Source of the DNA: Gammaproteobacteria bacterium
GTDB lineage: Bacteria; Pseudomonadota; Gammaproteobacteria; HK1
Assembly (NCBI GenBank): GCA_021773645.1
Contig: JAJFJU010000012.1
Span: forward strand, 186,001 to 250,000
Length of the DNA stretch: 64,000 bases
Reading direction: 5' to 3'
Under the pieces are notes generated by a model. That model was not told where the DNA came from and made no database searches. It saw only the letters and a program-made list of their open reading frames with translations. The translations under genes and the position numbers were made by a program. Below, one piece after another: positions 1 through 13,236 of this stretch. The first letter of the stretch is position 1. Each line of letters opens with the position of its first letter.

Positions 1-2
1 TA

Positions 3-1759
3 CAGGCGGCCCGGGTGGCGCGCAATATGGATGCTGCCGTCGATGTGGATAGCAGCGAACACTATCGATGGAAGGTGGTCGCTCATATATCACCATCGGT
101 CTTACAGGCTACGCCACTTATTTTTCTGCAGCGGAACCTGCTGCTGTACATCACCATGTTCACCTTGCTGGCGATTGCATCGGTATTTCTTGCGCGTAGC
201 CAGATCCGGCACCGACAGATGGCCGCTGAGCGTGAGTATGAGCGTCGCTTTCGCCGTACCCTGGAGAACGTGCAGTTGGCTGCCGTGACCCTGGACATGA
301 ACGGCAAGATAGCCTTCTGTAACGAATTTCTCCTGCGCCTGACTGGATGGGGTCATGAGCAGGTCTACGGACATGATTGGTTTGAGACCTTCATCCCACC
401 GGAGCGGCGCGCTGCCAGCCGGGAGCAGTTGCTGAATCCGGAACGGGGAGGGAGGTATGCCGCATCATACCGGGATGAAATCCTTAGCCGTGAGGGCAAA
501 GCGTTGACGATTTCCTGGAATCGGACGCTGTCCCTGAATTCCGCAGGGGTGGCCATTGGAATTACCTGTATTGGCGAGGATGTCACCGATCAGGAGCGCG
601 CCGAGCAGGAATTGCGCCAGCTCTCACGTGCGGTGGAGCAAAGCCCGAGTACGGTGATGATCACCAGTCGGGACGGCATCATTGAGTACGTTAATCCCAA
701 GTTTGCCAGCCTGACCGGTTATTTGCCGGAAGAGGTGATGGGCAAAAACCCGAATATGCTCAAGTCGGAGAACACTAGCGCGGATGAGTACCGCGAGTTG
801 TGGGACACGATCTCCGCCGGCGGCGAGTGGCGTGGTGAGTTCCAAAACCGGAAAAAGAACGGGGAGCTTTACTGGGAGACGGCTTCTATCTCGGCGGTGC
901 GGGACGCGGATGGTGAGATCACCCATTTTGTGGCGGTGAAGGAGGACATCACCGAGCGTAAGCGCCTGGAGCAGGAAGTGGAAGCGCACAACCGGCAATT
1001 GGCCCGGTCTCAAGCGCTGGCGGCCATGGGGCAGGCGGCCTCGATGATCGCCCATGATCTGCGTAACCCGCTGTCGTCCATCAAGATGACGCTACAAATG
1101 CTGGGCAGGAAGCCGGCAGGGAAGTGGGGAGGCGACGAGCAGGAATTGCACCAGATTGCGCTGGAGCGAGTGCGCTATATGGAGGACATTCTCGCCGATC
1201 TGTTGACCTACTCGCGGCCCGATGCCCTCAAGCCCGAATGGATTGCTATCGATAAGCTGATGGAAACGGCCATTAGCCTGTCCCAGAAACGCATCGATGA
1301 GTACGGGGTTGAGGTGGTCACCCATTTTCGCCCGGGCCTCCCCACCCTACACGGGGACAGCACGAAATTACGGCAGGTGTTTTCAAATCTCATCATTAAT
1401 GCCGCGCAGGCAACCGAAGGGGTCGAACAGGGGCGTGCCGAGATCAGTATTCATACCCGTCTGGAATTGACCCCTGCCGGCTCCAGAATTCAGGTGGATA
1501 TTTGTGATAACGGGCGGGGTATCGATGCGGAGCTACAGGAGCAACTGTTCGATCCGTTTTTTACCACCCGAGCCTCCGGTACCGGGCTGGGGCTCGCCAT
1601 TGTCAAACGTATTCTTGATCAGCATGGTGGAGATATTGTGTTGAGATCGGGGGAGTTGAGGGGCACCTGTGCCGTGGTCACTTTGCCCACCGGCCCCATC
1701 AACGGGTTGACGGTGACCGATACAAACAGGACGCCGGTGACGGAGCTTAGCGAGCCGCT

Positions 1760-1763
<4 letters not shown>
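3..1763 (+). CDS. PAS-containing sensor histidine kinase (5' end cut by window)
   Basis: Membrane sensor kinase that should autophosphorylate and pass phosphate to the regulator encoded next. The reading frame is open to the window edge, so the N-terminal sensor part is missing; a GTG at 15 is only the first start codon inside the window. Counting from that GTG: a membrane segment at about residues 41-60, PAS domains at about 80-190 and 205-315, a HisKA H-box (IAHDLRNPL, phospho-acceptor His347), an ATPase N-box around Asn462, a G1 box DNGRGID (498-504) and a G2 box GTGLGLAI (522-529). All catalytic boxes are intact. The stop codon overlaps the regulator start by 4 nt (ATGA), which supports translational coupling. 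The signal sensed cannot be deduced. Confidence 0.9.
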
Positions 1764-3163
<1,400 letters not shown>

Positions 3164-3327
3164 CTAGCAACGTTAGCGGGGTTGAAGTAATACGATATTT
3201 AATCGTTATTGAGAAATCAGTGTGGCAACAAGAAAACTAACTTCATCTTTACGTTCATCAAGTTGACGATGCACAACGAAAGATCTGGCTCCGTGATCCG
3301 CGGTTGTGGGGGTTGGCTATATCAATC

Positions 3328-3358
3328 GGATTAGGTGGAAAATATTCGGCCTAAATCC
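3328..3358. repeat. Inverted repeat upstream of the small membrane protein gene
   Basis: GGATTAGG (3328-3335) faces CCTAAATCC (3350-3358), pairing over 8-9 bp with one bulge and an AT-rich loop. Immediately afterwards GTTAGGT (3360-3366) fits the integron core-site consensus GTTRRRY, 5 nt before the gene start. The rest of the 207-nt gap 3164-3370 shows no gene. Confidence 0.4.
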
Positions 3359-3370
3359 TGTTAGGTGACT

Positions 3371-3745
3371 ATGTCTTACACCATAAAGTACGCTTATTCC
3401 GCTGCTGCTTGGTTCATACTCGTTCCGAGTATTGCAATCACGATGTTCTCACAAGAAATGCCGCTGGATAGTTTGTCGGTGTCGGTTTTGTGGGTTGGTG
3501 GTTTATGTGTTTTCTTTTACTTGTGGGCCTCACGGGATGCGATGATCTATCAAGTAACAAAAAGGTCGGTAATGTGGTTTTCTGCAGCGTCGATCGCGAT
3601 TCCGATTGTAGTTGTAATTCCGTATCTATACTTCTCCCGAGGTCTGTCTCGCGGCTCGATAGCGGCGGTAAAGTATCTAATATTTTGCGTGGCATGTTGG
3701 AGCGGTTTGGCGCTAATTGTGATGGTTTCCAATTTTGTCACCTAA
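3371..3745 (+). CDS. Small integral membrane protein, function unknown
   Basis: A 124-aa protein with four predicted membrane helices (about residues 8-25, 34-51, 66-86 and 98-120) and no recognised domain. ATG 3371 is preferred over the GTG two codons earlier. The gene is visibly AT-richer than its neighbours and has different codon use, which suggests acquisition. Its stop codon TAA lies inside the sequence ACCTAAC (3740-3746), and GTTAAAC follows about 70 nt later, the arrangement seen in integron gene cassettes. A second frame (3490-3825) begins with a lipobox-like stretch but overlaps this gene and is less convincing. No function is proposed. Confidence 0.65.
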   Translation: MSYTIKYAYSAAAWFILVPSIAITMFSQEMPLDSLSVSVLWVGGLCVFFYLWASRDAMIYQVTKRSVMWFSAASIAIPIVVVIPYLYFSRGLSRGSIAAVKYLIFCVACWSGLALIVMVSNFVT

Positions 3746-3820
3746 CCAGCGAAATCAGTTTGCACTCTCTGCGCAAGTGCCGGACCGGCGTACAGCCTGC
3801 CGCTGTTGCGGGCGTTAAAC
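3740..3820 (+). repeat. Candidate attC-like recombination site (81 bp)
   Basis: Begins with ACCTAAC (fits RYYYAAC) and ends with GTTAAAC (fits GTTRRRY) preceded by GGGC. The 81-bp length lies in the usual attC range. The internal GCCG..CGGC and TTGC..GCAA inverted pairs are short, and the overall arms do not pair strongly, so the folded structure expected of attC is only partly visible. No integrase gene is in the window. Confidence 0.35.
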
Positions 3821-3877
3821 GATGATAATTATATCTAGAGAATGACTGAAAAAACCAGACTGGAGAATAAATAAACT

Positions 3878-4753
3878 ATGTCTGACAGATTACGAGTGAA
3901 GCAGGCTTCTGGTCTACTCACTTTTCTCAACACTCAGCTAAACGGCTGGACTCGCAACAAAATAAAACAACGGTTGAAAACAGGATGCGTGGCCGTCAAC
4001 GGCCAGCCTGTCATGCAGCATGATCATGAGCTTAACGCCGGCGATGATGTGGAAGTTCGGGCGGCGAAAAAGAACATGCAACATGGAACGTCCCGGCTGG
4101 AAATCTTGTATTCGGATAGGGAACTTGTCGTCATCAATAAACCTGCAGGCTTGTTGTCAGTGGCATCAGCCGATGAAAACAAACAGCATGCGCTTGCAAT
4201 GCTTCGCAACCAGCTCTCACGCCCCAAACGCCCCGTTAAACTATGGCCTGTTCACCGGCTCGATCGCGATACCTCGGGTGTCTTGTTGTTTGCCACTTCT
4301 CGCGAGATGCGCGAAGCCGTTAATGCGGGATGGTCCGGGGCCGAGAAAATCTATCTTGCGGTAGTTGAAGGTTGCCCCAGCCCAAGTCAAGGGCGCATTG
4401 ACCAGCCCTTGAGAATGGATTCAGAGAAGTATCAGATGATTGTTGGTCCACATCGGGAAGCCAAAAAAGCCATCACGCGTTTTAACACCCTGCGGACTTT
4501 CAAGGATCGGGCACTGCTTGAAGTTCAACTGGAGACCGGTCGACAACATCAAATCCGCGCCCACATGGCCTGGCTAGGGCATCCGGTGATTGGCGATCCC
4601 CGTTATGGTACTGATGGCCCCCGCATGGGGCTGCATGCATTGCGCCTAAGTATTACGCGACCAAAGACCGGCAAGCGACTCACCTTTGAGACACCGGCAC
4701 CGGGTGAATTTCTTGATCTGCTCCAAATACGGGGAGGCAATGAGGGGTACTGA
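3878..4753 (+). CDS. RluA-family RNA pseudouridine synthase
   Basis: Converts uridine to pseudouridine in rRNA or tRNA. A 291-aa protein with an N-terminal S4 RNA-binding domain (about 1-62) and the RluA-type catalytic domain. The catalytic motif HRLDRDTSG spans 126-134, with Asp129 as the expected nucleophile. The later motif LETGRQHQIRAHMA is also intact. RluA, RluC and RluD cannot be separated from the sequence alone. The gene stands alone between the cassette-like region and the distal 31-bp repeat, so it may have arrived with that patch rather than belong to the ancestral gene order. Confidence 0.88.
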   Translation: MSDRLRVKQASGLLTFLNTQLNGWTRNKIKQRLKTGCVAVNGQPVMQHDHELNAGDDVEVRAAKKNMQHGTSRLEILYSDRELVVINKPAGLLSVASADENKQHALAMLRNQLSRPKRPVKLWPVHRLDRDTSGVLLFATSREMREAVNAGWSGAEKIYLAVVEGCPSPSQGRIDQPLRMDSEKYQMIVGPHREAKKAITRFNTLRTFKDRALLEVQLETGRQHQIRAHMAWLGHPVIGDPRYGTDGPRMGLHALRLSITRPKTGKRLTFETPAPGEFLDLLQIRGGNEGY

Positions 4754-4775
4754 GTTTTCGGGCATTGTAAACTAG

Positions 4776-4806
4776 GGCCACGCCTCAGGCGTCTGATCAG
4801 TCAGTA
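4776..4806 (+). repeat. 31-bp direct repeat, copy 2 (HTH gene fragment)
   Basis: 30 of 31 identity to 3063-3093. The single difference (C to T at 4792) is synonymous in the regulator frame. Read in that frame the copy gives GPRLRRLISQ followed at once by TAA, so it looks like a leftover C-terminal fragment of a regulator gene or an attachment-site-like duplication. It lies only 4 nt from the end of the convergent GGDEF-EAL gene. Confidence 0.85.
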
Positions 4807-4810
4807 ACCG

Positions 4811-6897
4811 TTAGATCTTCCAACTCGCATCAGGCTTCCAATTTGCAGCCCATGCAGGAATATCGCTTGCAGGCATTGGTCGGGCAATTCCATACCCCTG
4901 AGCAAGCACACAGCCCATGGACACCAATTGAGTGCCGTGGGCAATGGTCTCTACCCCCTCGGCAATTACCTGACGTTGGAAGGCTGCAGCCAAACCAATC
5001 ACACCGACCACAATAGCCCGATCATCCGGATCGTCCAGCATATCTCGCACAAAGCTCTGATCGATCTTTAGCAGGTCGGCAGGCAGGCGTCTGAGATACG
5101 TTAGTGACGAGTAGCCTGTACCGAAATCATCCAGCGCAAAGCACACTCCAAGTTCGCGGCAGGCGTGCATGATGGCTGAAACTTCTGTTATATCTTCCAG
5201 CGCGCTGGTTTCCAGTATTTCGAGCTCCAGCCAATCAGGCTGCACCTCGGGATGCTTGGCGAGTAGCGCAGACAGTGTCGGAATAAAATTATGTTGCAAC
5301 TGAAGGGCACCCACATTCACGCTAACAGGAATAGCGAGTCCAGCGGACTGCCATTTAGCCATTTGGGACAACGCTGTATCGATCACCCAATCCCCCAAGT
5401 CCACGCTGATCGGGTCACTCTCTATGATGGGCAGGAAGTCTCCGGGGGCACTAAGCCACGCTCTGGATGCTGCCAACGAATCAGTGCTTCGGCACCGAGC
5501 ACTTCACCGTTTTGCATGTTCACTTTGGGCTGGTAATACAGAACAAACTCGTGTCGTTCGAGAGCGCGCCTAATACGTTCCAGACTCTCCCTCTGAGTTT
5601 TAATAGCCGCGTCTTGATGAACGTCAAATAGATGGTAACGGTTCTTGCCTGTCTGTTTGGCCACATACATGGCTTGATCGGCATGACGCATGAGCTGCTC
5701 GGCATCGGCCTCGTCCTGAGGGTAGAGTGTGACGCCAATACTGGCGGAGACCTGCAGGGTGGTGTTCTCCACAGTGACTGGGTCGGCCGTCGCCTGTAGC
5801 AGATGTGTCAATATCGGTTCACAGTCCGCCATCCTTTCTATTCCAATCAGAACCGCTACAAACTCATCACCGCCGATGCGGGCTAGCGTATCGCCTTTAC
5901 GCAGGACTTCTTTCATGCGCTGAGAGAGAGCGATCAATAATTGATCGCCCACTTCGTGGCCATGGGAATCGTTGATGGTTTTGAAGCCGTCAAGATCAAG
6001 ATAGGCTACCGCTAGTGATTGCTCACTCTGGCTCATGATTTGCTTCAGGCGGTCAGCCAACAGAACGCGATTGGGTAGATTGGTTAATACATCGTAATGG
6101 GCGATGTGTTCGAGTTGTTTCTTTTGCTCCTTCATCGGCGTGATGTCGGTGAACAGGGAAACATAACTCTGTGTCTCGCCATTGACATCGCATATAGCAC
6201 TAATCGTGGCCATTTGGGCGAAGACATCACCATTTTTTCGCCGATTCCACAGTTCTCCAGACCAGTACTTTCTTTCCAGCAGTGACTTCCACATGGCGGC
6301 GTAGAAATCTTTGGATTGGCGCCCTGATTGGAAGATGCGTGGGTTCTTTCCTAGCGCTTCTTTGCGGCTATAGCCGGTGATGCGGCAGAAAGCGTCGTTG
6401 ACTTCGATGATGGAACCGGCGGTATCGGTGATCAGGATGCCCTCACGGGCGTGGGTGAAAACGCTTGCGGCGAGTATTAATCTATCTTCGGATTGTTTGC
6501 GCTCGGTGATGTCCAACGCGGATGCTATGGAACCGACAATTTTGCCGTTCCCATCACGTACTGGGGAAATTTGGAAGTCGACGGGAACGAGCTTGCTATC
6601 CATTTCTACCACCGCGTCAAAACGTGCTTTTTTGCCAAGCTTTGTCGCGTCTACTGTCTCAACGATCTGTGTCTGCAGAACTGGGTCATAGGCCCACCAG
6701 GGAGCATCATAGAAATACTTCCCAACGATATCCCCAAGCTCTAATCCGCTCTGCCTACGTGCCGTTTCGTTAACGGTCACTATTCTTCCATCCGAATCCA
6801 TAAGTGCTATGTGGCTGTGAAGATTGTCAAGAATAGTATGGGTGCTGTAGGCGCCCTGTTGTAACGCTTTATGCATGCCCTGAAAGCTATCGTCCAT
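4811..6897 (-). pseudogene. PAS-PAS-GGDEF-EAL cyclic-di-GMP protein, split by a -1 frameshift
   Basis: Two overlapping frames together encode one protein of about 695 aa: two PAS domains (about 20-140 and 145-265), a GGDEF domain with an intact GGDEF motif and an RKGD inhibitory site five residues before it, and an EAL domain with EALIRW, DDFGTGYSSL and EGVET. The first frame ends after RWQHPERGLVPPETSCPS. The second carries the continuation from PGDFLPIIE. The break is at a run of five Cs (5444-5448, read as G on the plus strand); six Cs would restore the frame as RGLVPPGDFLPII. It may be a true inactivating mutation, a slippage site or a sequencing error. If unrepaired, the product keeps GGDEF but loses most of EAL. 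Confidence 0.85.
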
Positions 6898-7082
6898 CAC
6901 TGCTGCCCCGCTAACAGTAGTAAAAAAGAAGCCTGATTTGATTCCGGGAAATACAATAAGGTTGTTTGTAACTTGTTGTATAAGCAGAGGTAATCAGGTC
7001 ACATCCCATTGTAATGAGATCTTATCTCAAAGGCTAAAACATGTGCTGAGGGGATACTGCAGGAGGTGCTGAAAAGCATGCT

Positions 7083-7169
7083 TGGTGCCGGGAGCGAGAC
7101 TCGAACTCGCACACCCTTTCGGATACCAGATTTTGAATCTGGCGCGTCTACCGGTTCCGCCACCCCGGC
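7083..7169 (-). tRNA. tRNA-Leu (anticodon CAA)
   Basis: Folds as a class II tRNA of 87 nt including encoded CCA. The acceptor arms GCCGGGG/TCCCGGC pair (one G-U), and the anticodon stem CCAGA/TCTGG encloses the loop TTCAAAA, giving anticodon CAA, which reads UUG. The long variable arm of leucine tRNAs and the T-loop TTCGAGT are present. It is divergent from queA, a position conserved in several gammaproteobacteria. The rest of the gap 6898-7281 holds only promoters and nothing else recognisable. Confidence 0.95.
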
Positions 7170-7194
7170 ACGGGGAGAATACTTAAGCGGCGCT

Positions 7195-7223
7195 AGTATT
7201 CAGTAATCCCTTTGCCGCGGCAA
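7195..7223 (-). promoter_or_regulatory. Probable promoter of tRNA-Leu
   Basis: On the minus strand TTGCCG (7218-7223) and AATACT (7195-7200) are separated by 17 nt and followed by a GC-rich stretch, as is common for stable-RNA promoters. The tRNA begins 25 nt downstream. Confidence 0.5.
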
Positions 7224-7281
7224 GTCTTTTACAGGCCATTTTCCTTGTGCACGGCAGCCCATCTGCTACCATCCGCGCCCC

Positions 7282-9413
<2,132 letters not shown>

Positions 9414-9470
9414 AAGGACGCCCCGCTGTACCGCAGGCATCGATCTGCGCCCCTTTCCCCTACCGCATTA

Positions 9471-9482
9471 ATTGTCGACATA
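9471..9482. promoter_or_regulatory. Candidate GntR operator, box 1
   Basis: ATTGTCGACATA is a near palindrome around GTCGAC. It resembles two further boxes at 9495 and 9544, and short palindromes of this kind are typical targets of FCD-subfamily GntR regulators such as the one encoded at 11643. Confidence 0.45.
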
Positions 9483-9494
9483 TTCGTGGTTAAT

Positions 9495-9504
9495 ATGTTG
9501 ACTA
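9495..9504. promoter_or_regulatory. Candidate GntR operator, box 2 (overlaps -35)
   Basis: ATGTTGACTA is a degenerate copy of the same box and overlaps the -35 hexamer TTGACT. Its centre lies about 23 nt from box 1. Confidence 0.3.
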
Positions 9505-9525
9505 CAGCCGAATATCGGCTATAAA
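9498..9525 (+). promoter_or_regulatory. Probable prp operon promoter
   Basis: TTGACT (9498-9503), a 16-nt spacer, then TATAAA (9520-9525). The spacer carries the inverted repeat AGCCGA-ATA-TCGGCT (9506-9520), a possible further operator. It lies about 190 nt upstream of prpE. Confidence 0.5.
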
Positions 9526-9543
9526 CTGACATTAACTTTATTT

Positions 9544-9555
9544 ATTGTTGACAAT
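9544..9555. promoter_or_regulatory. Candidate GntR operator, box 3
   Basis: ATTGTTGACAAT is palindromic apart from its centre and is the best-formed of the three boxes. It lies just downstream of the proposed transcription start, where bound repressor would block transcription. Confidence 0.45.
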
Positions 9556-9712
9556 ATATCCTGCATGGCTGTTTGGAGTTTGGCTCAAAACCTGCGGGAG
9601 AAGGTGAGCAGACTGATTCGATCGCATGACGGGATGGACACTGCCACGATATCTCCATCCGCGATCATGCCCCGTTAGCGACGTGTCTAAACCGTGTGTG
9701 GAGGGTATGTCA

Positions 9713-11608
9713 GTGAGTAACTACCAACAGATTTATCAGCGTTCCCAGGATGACCCGGAGGGTTTTTGGGCCGAAGCAGCCGAGGAGATCGACTGGTACC
9801 GCAAGTGGGACCGGGTCCTCGATGACAGCAACCCACCTTTCTACCGCTGGTTTGATGGCGGCGAACTGAACACCTGCTACAACGCCGTCGACCGGCACGT
9901 TGAGAGCGGCCGCGGCGAGCAGGCGGCGATCATCTACGACAGCCCGGTGACTGACCAGCAGCGAACCACTAGTTACCGCGAACTGCAGTCCCAGGTTGCA
10001 GCCTTTGCCGGTGTGCTACGCCAATACGGCGTGGCCAAGGGCGACCGGGTCATCATCTACATGCCGATGGTGCCCGAGGCCGCGGTCGCCATGCTCGCCT
10101 GCGCCCGGCTTGGGGCTATCCACTCGGTGGTGTTCGGCGGTTTTGCGGCTCGGGAGCTGGCGACCCGGATTGATGACACCAAACCAAAAGTTATTGTCTC
10201 CGCTTCCTGCGGCATCGAGCCCAATCGAGTGGTGGAGTACAAGCCGCTGCTGGACCAGGCTATCGAGTACTCGGCGCACAAGCCGGATCACTGCATCATT
10301 CTGCAACGGCCGCAGGCGGTTGCCGGGATGAATGCGGGGCGGGATATCGACTGGACTACGGCGGTGGCGAGCGCCGAGCCAGCGGACTGTGTGCCGGTTG
10401 CCGCCACCGACCCGCTGTACATCCTCTACACCTCGGGGACCACCGGTGAGCCCAAGGGGGTGGTGCGCGACAATGGCGGTCACGCGGTGGCGATGAAATG
10501 GTCTATGCAGCATGTCTATGGCGTGGAGCCGGGGGAAGTCTACTGGACGGCCTCTGATCTTGGTTGGGTCGTGGGGCATTCCTACATCGTTTACGGACCC
10601 TTGCTCAATGGCAGCACTACCATCCTGTTCGAGGGCAAGCCGGTGGGAACACCCGACCCCGGCACCTTTTGGCGGATCATCGGCGAGCACAAGGTTCGCG
10701 TGATGTTCACCGCGCCTACGGCCTTTCGCGCCATCAAGAAGGAAGATCCCGACGGCGTTTACATTAAAAAGTACGACCTCACGAATTTCCGCACCCTGTT
10801 CCTGGCAGGCGAGCGCTGTGACCCGGACACCCTGTTTTGGGCTCAGGATCAGCTAAAGGTGCCGGTCATCGATAACTGGTGGCAGACCGAAACCGGCTGG
10901 GCCATCGCCGCTAACTGCATGGGCATCGAGCAGCTTGAGGTCAAGCCGGGTTCGCCCACCAAGGTGGTGCCGGGCTACAACGTTCAGGTGCTCGACGAGC
11001 AGGGTGACGAGGTTGCCAAGGGCGAGATTGGCACCATCGTGCTCAAGCTGCCCATGCCTCCGGGCACGTTGATGACCCTGTGGAACGCCGACCAGCGTTA
11101 CATCGATTCCTACCTGAGCCAGTATCCGGGTTACTACCTGACCGGTGATGCCGGGTTCAAGGATGAGGACGACTACCTGTGGATTATGAGCCGCATCGAT
11201 GACGTTATTAACGTCGCCGGTCACCGGCTCTCCACTGGCGGTATGGAGGAGGTATTGGCCTTCCACCCGGAGGTAGCCGAGTGTGCGGTATTCGGAGTTG
11301 CCGACCCGCTCAAGGGTGAATTGCCGCTGGGTCTGGTGGTGCTCAAGTCCGGGTCCGAGATAGCGGAGCAGGTGTTGCGTAAGGAGCTAATTGCCCTGGT
11401 TCGCGAAAGAATTGGTCCCGTTGCCGCATTCAAGCTGGTGACCCCTGTGCAGCGACTGCCCAAGACCCGTTCCGGCAAGATCTTGCGCGGTACTATGAAG
11501 AAGATCGCCGATGGCAACACATGGAAGATGCCGGCCACCATCGACGACCCGGCGATTCTTGATGAGATTACCGAGGCTTTGGCCAGTCTTGGCTATCCGA
11601 AGAGCTAG
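9713..11608 (+). CDS. prpE: Propionyl-CoA synthetase
   Basis: Activates propionate to propionyl-CoA with ATP and CoA, feeding the methylcitrate cycle encoded downstream. It has the acyl-CoA synthetase phosphate-binding motif YTSGTTGEPKGV and the C-terminal catalytic-lysine motif KTRSGKIL. The start is set by the ribosome-binding site: GGAGG at 9700-9704 lies 8 nt before GTG 9713 but only 2 nt before ATG 9707. GTG gives a 631-aa protein beginning SNYQQIYQRS, the normal PrpE N-terminus and length. Longer frames reaching 9626 have no family support. First gene of the prp group. Confidence 0.93.
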   Translation: MSNYQQIYQRSQDDPEGFWAEAAEEIDWYRKWDRVLDDSNPPFYRWFDGGELNTCYNAVDRHVESGRGEQAAIIYDSPVTDQQRTTSYRELQSQVAAFAGVLRQYGVAKGDRVIIYMPMVPEAAVAMLACARLGAIHSVVFGGFAARELATRIDDTKPKVIVSASCGIEPNRVVEYKPLLDQAIEYSAHKPDHCIILQRPQAVAGMNAGRDIDWTTAVASAEPADCVPVAATDPLYILYTSGTTGEPKGVVRDNGGHAVAMKWSMQHVYGVEPGEVYWTASDLGWVVGHSYIVYGPLLNGSTTILFEGKPVGTPDPGTFWRIIGEHKVRVMFTAPTAFRAIKKEDPDGVYIKKYDLTNFRTLFLAGERCDPDTLFWAQDQLKVPVIDNWWQTETGWAIAANCMGIEQLEVKPGSPTKVVPGYNVQVLDEQGDEVAKGEIGTIVLKLPMPPGTLMTLWNADQRYIDSYLSQYPGYYLTGDAGFKDEDDYLWIMSRIDDVINVAGHRLSTGGMEEVLAFHPEVAECAVFGVADPLKGELPLGLVVLKSGSEIAEQVLRKELIALVRERIGPVAAFKLVTPVQRLPKTRSGKILRGTMKKIADGNTWKMPATIDDPAILDEITEALASLGYPKS

Positions 11609-11642
11609 CGATGACGCTGATCTGCCAAAAGGTATTGCCAGG

Positions 11643-12338
11643 ATGAGCAGGCCATCAGCGCTGCATGTAACGGAAGAGCCCGTGACCATTGCCGAGCGGG
11701 TATTCGCCCAGATCCAGAAGGCCATTGTTGAGGGTGAGATAGCGCCGGGCAGCAAGCTTAGCGAGCCGGAATTGGCGCGTACCTACGGTATCAGCCGGGG
11801 GCCGCTACGCGAGGCCATGGGTCAGCTCGAGGCCCGTGGCTTGCTGACCCGCCGGCCTAACGTCGGAGCCCGGGTGGTGACCCTCTCCAGTGAGCAGTTG
11901 CTGGAGATCTACCGGGTGCGCGAGGCCCTGGAGGGGATGGCAGCCCGGCTGGCTGCAGAGAATATGAGCGAGACCGAGGTCGATGACTTGCGGGAACTGT
12001 TGGAGCAGCACCAGACGCAGATTGAGCAGCAGCAAGGGCTGGCCTACTTCCAGCAGGAGCACGACCTGGATTTTCATTACCGCATCGTCCAGGGCAGCAA
12101 GAACAGCCGCATGATCGCGTTGCTCTGCAATGATCTCTATCACCTGGTACGGATGTACCGTTACCAGTTTGGCATGGCTAGTTTGCGCGCCACCCGTGCC
12201 TTTCGTGAGCACCAGCATATCGTTGATGCCATTGCTGAAGGTGATGGCGAGCTGGCTGAACTGCTGATGCGCCACCATATCCGCGCTGCACGCAAAAACG
12301 TCGAACGCCGGCTGGCTGAGCGCCAAGTAAAGGAATGA
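11643..12338 (+). CDS. GntR-family transcriptional regulator (FCD subfamily)
   Basis: Probable local repressor of the methylcitrate genes. A 231-aa protein with an N-terminal winged helix (about 15-80, with the GntR signature [33 protein letters not shown]) and an all-helical FCD effector domain (about 85-225) whose His and Asp/Glu residues normally hold a metal. ATG 11643 gives the family N-terminus; upstream in-frame codons overlap prpE. It lies between prpE and prpB, within the operon it likely controls, with matching palindromes upstream of prpE. The inducer is inferred to be a propionate or methylcitrate derivative. This differs from the enteric sigma-54-type PrpR. Confidence 0.88.
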   Translation: MSRPSALHVTEEPVTIAERVFAQIQKAIVEGEIAPGSKLSEPELARTYGISRGPLREAMGQLEARGLLTRRPNVGARVVTLSSEQLLEIYRVREALEGMAARLAAENMSETEVDDLRELLEQHQTQIEQQQGLAYFQQEHDLDFHYRIVQGSKNSRMIALLCNDLYHLVRMYRYQFGMASLRATRAFREHQHIVDAIAEGDGELAELLMRHHIRAARKNVERRLAERQVKE

Positions 12339-12342
12339 AATA

Positions 12343-13233
12343 ATGACCAACAGACAAACGCCCGGTGTGCGCTTCCGGCAGGCCGTGGAAACTGAGCAAC
12401 CGCTGCAGGTGGTCGGTGCGATCAACGCGTACCACGCACGATTGGCCGAGGCCAGCGGCTTTAAGGCTCTCTACGTTTCCGGTGGTGGCGTCGCTGCCGG
12501 CTCTTGTGGCATCCCGGACCTTGGCATTACGGCGTTGGAGGATGTGTTGATCGATGTGCGTCGGATCACCGATGTCACCGAGCTGCCGCTACTGGTGGAT
12601 ATCGACACCGGCTGGGGCGGTGCCTTTAACATCGCCCGCACCATCCGCTCGATGATCCGTGCCGGCGCCGCCGGCATCCACATGGAAGATCAGGTGGCGC
12701 AAAAGCGCTGTGGTCACCGCCCGTCCAAGGCGCTGGTTTCGCAGCAGGAGATGGTGGACCGGATAAAGGCCGCGGTGGACGCCCGCAGCGATCCCGACTT
12801 CGTGATCATGGCGCGTACTGATGCCCTGGCGGTCGAGGGCATGCAGGCAGCGATCGACCGTGCCTGCGCCTGTGTCGAGGCCGGTGCCGATATGATTTTT
12901 CCCGAGGCGATGACCGAGCTGGAACAGTACCGACAGTTTGTCGATGCGGTGCAGGTTCCGGTGCTGGCAAACATTACCGAGTTTGGCTCCACGCCATTGT
13001 TTAGCACCACGCAGCTGGCCGAGGCCGGGGTTAGTCTGGCGCTCTACCCACTCTCGGCATTTCGCGCCATGAATGCCGCCGCGCTGCGGGTCTACCGGAC
13101 ACTGCGCGAGGAGGGAAGCCAGAAGAATGTCATCGACATCATGCAGACCCGCGCTGAGCTCTATGACTATCTGGGCTACCACGCCTTCGAGCAGAAACTC
13201 GATGAGCTATTTACGAATACGCAGGAGGACTGA
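12343..13233 (+). CDS. prpB: Methylisocitrate lyase
   Basis: Cleaves 2-methylisocitrate to pyruvate and succinate. The 296-aa protein belongs to the isocitrate lyase/PEP mutase superfamily and has the catalytic-cysteine motif KRCGHRPSK, the metal-binding aspartates in [11 protein letters not shown] and HMEDQ, and the MARTDA motif. It starts 4 nt after the GntR stop and ends 3 nt before prpC, so it is clearly co-transcribed. No oddities. Confidence 0.95.
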   Translation: MTNRQTPGVRFRQAVETEQPLQVVGAINAYHARLAEASGFKALYVSGGGVAAGSCGIPDLGITALEDVLIDVRRITDVTELPLLVDIDTGWGGAFNIARTIRSMIRAGAAGIHMEDQVAQKRCGHRPSKALVSQQEMVDRIKAAVDARSDPDFVIMARTDALAVEGMQAAIDRACACVEAGADMIFPEAMTELEQYRQFVDAVQVPVLANITEFGSTPLFSTTQLAEAGVSLALYPLSAFRAMNAAALRVYRTLREEGSQKNVIDIMQTRAELYDYLGYHAFEQKLDELFTNTQED

Positions 13234-13236
13234 AGC

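Noticed and set aside
3490-3825. Frame with a convincing lipobox start (LLLVGLTGCDD)
   Set aside because: It overlaps the four-helix membrane-protein gene in another frame, its remainder has no protein-like pattern, and it runs through the attC-like site.
10016-10690. 224-codon antisense frame in prpE
   Set aside because: It lies opposite an intact, motif-complete prpE and has no start signal or recognisable family features.
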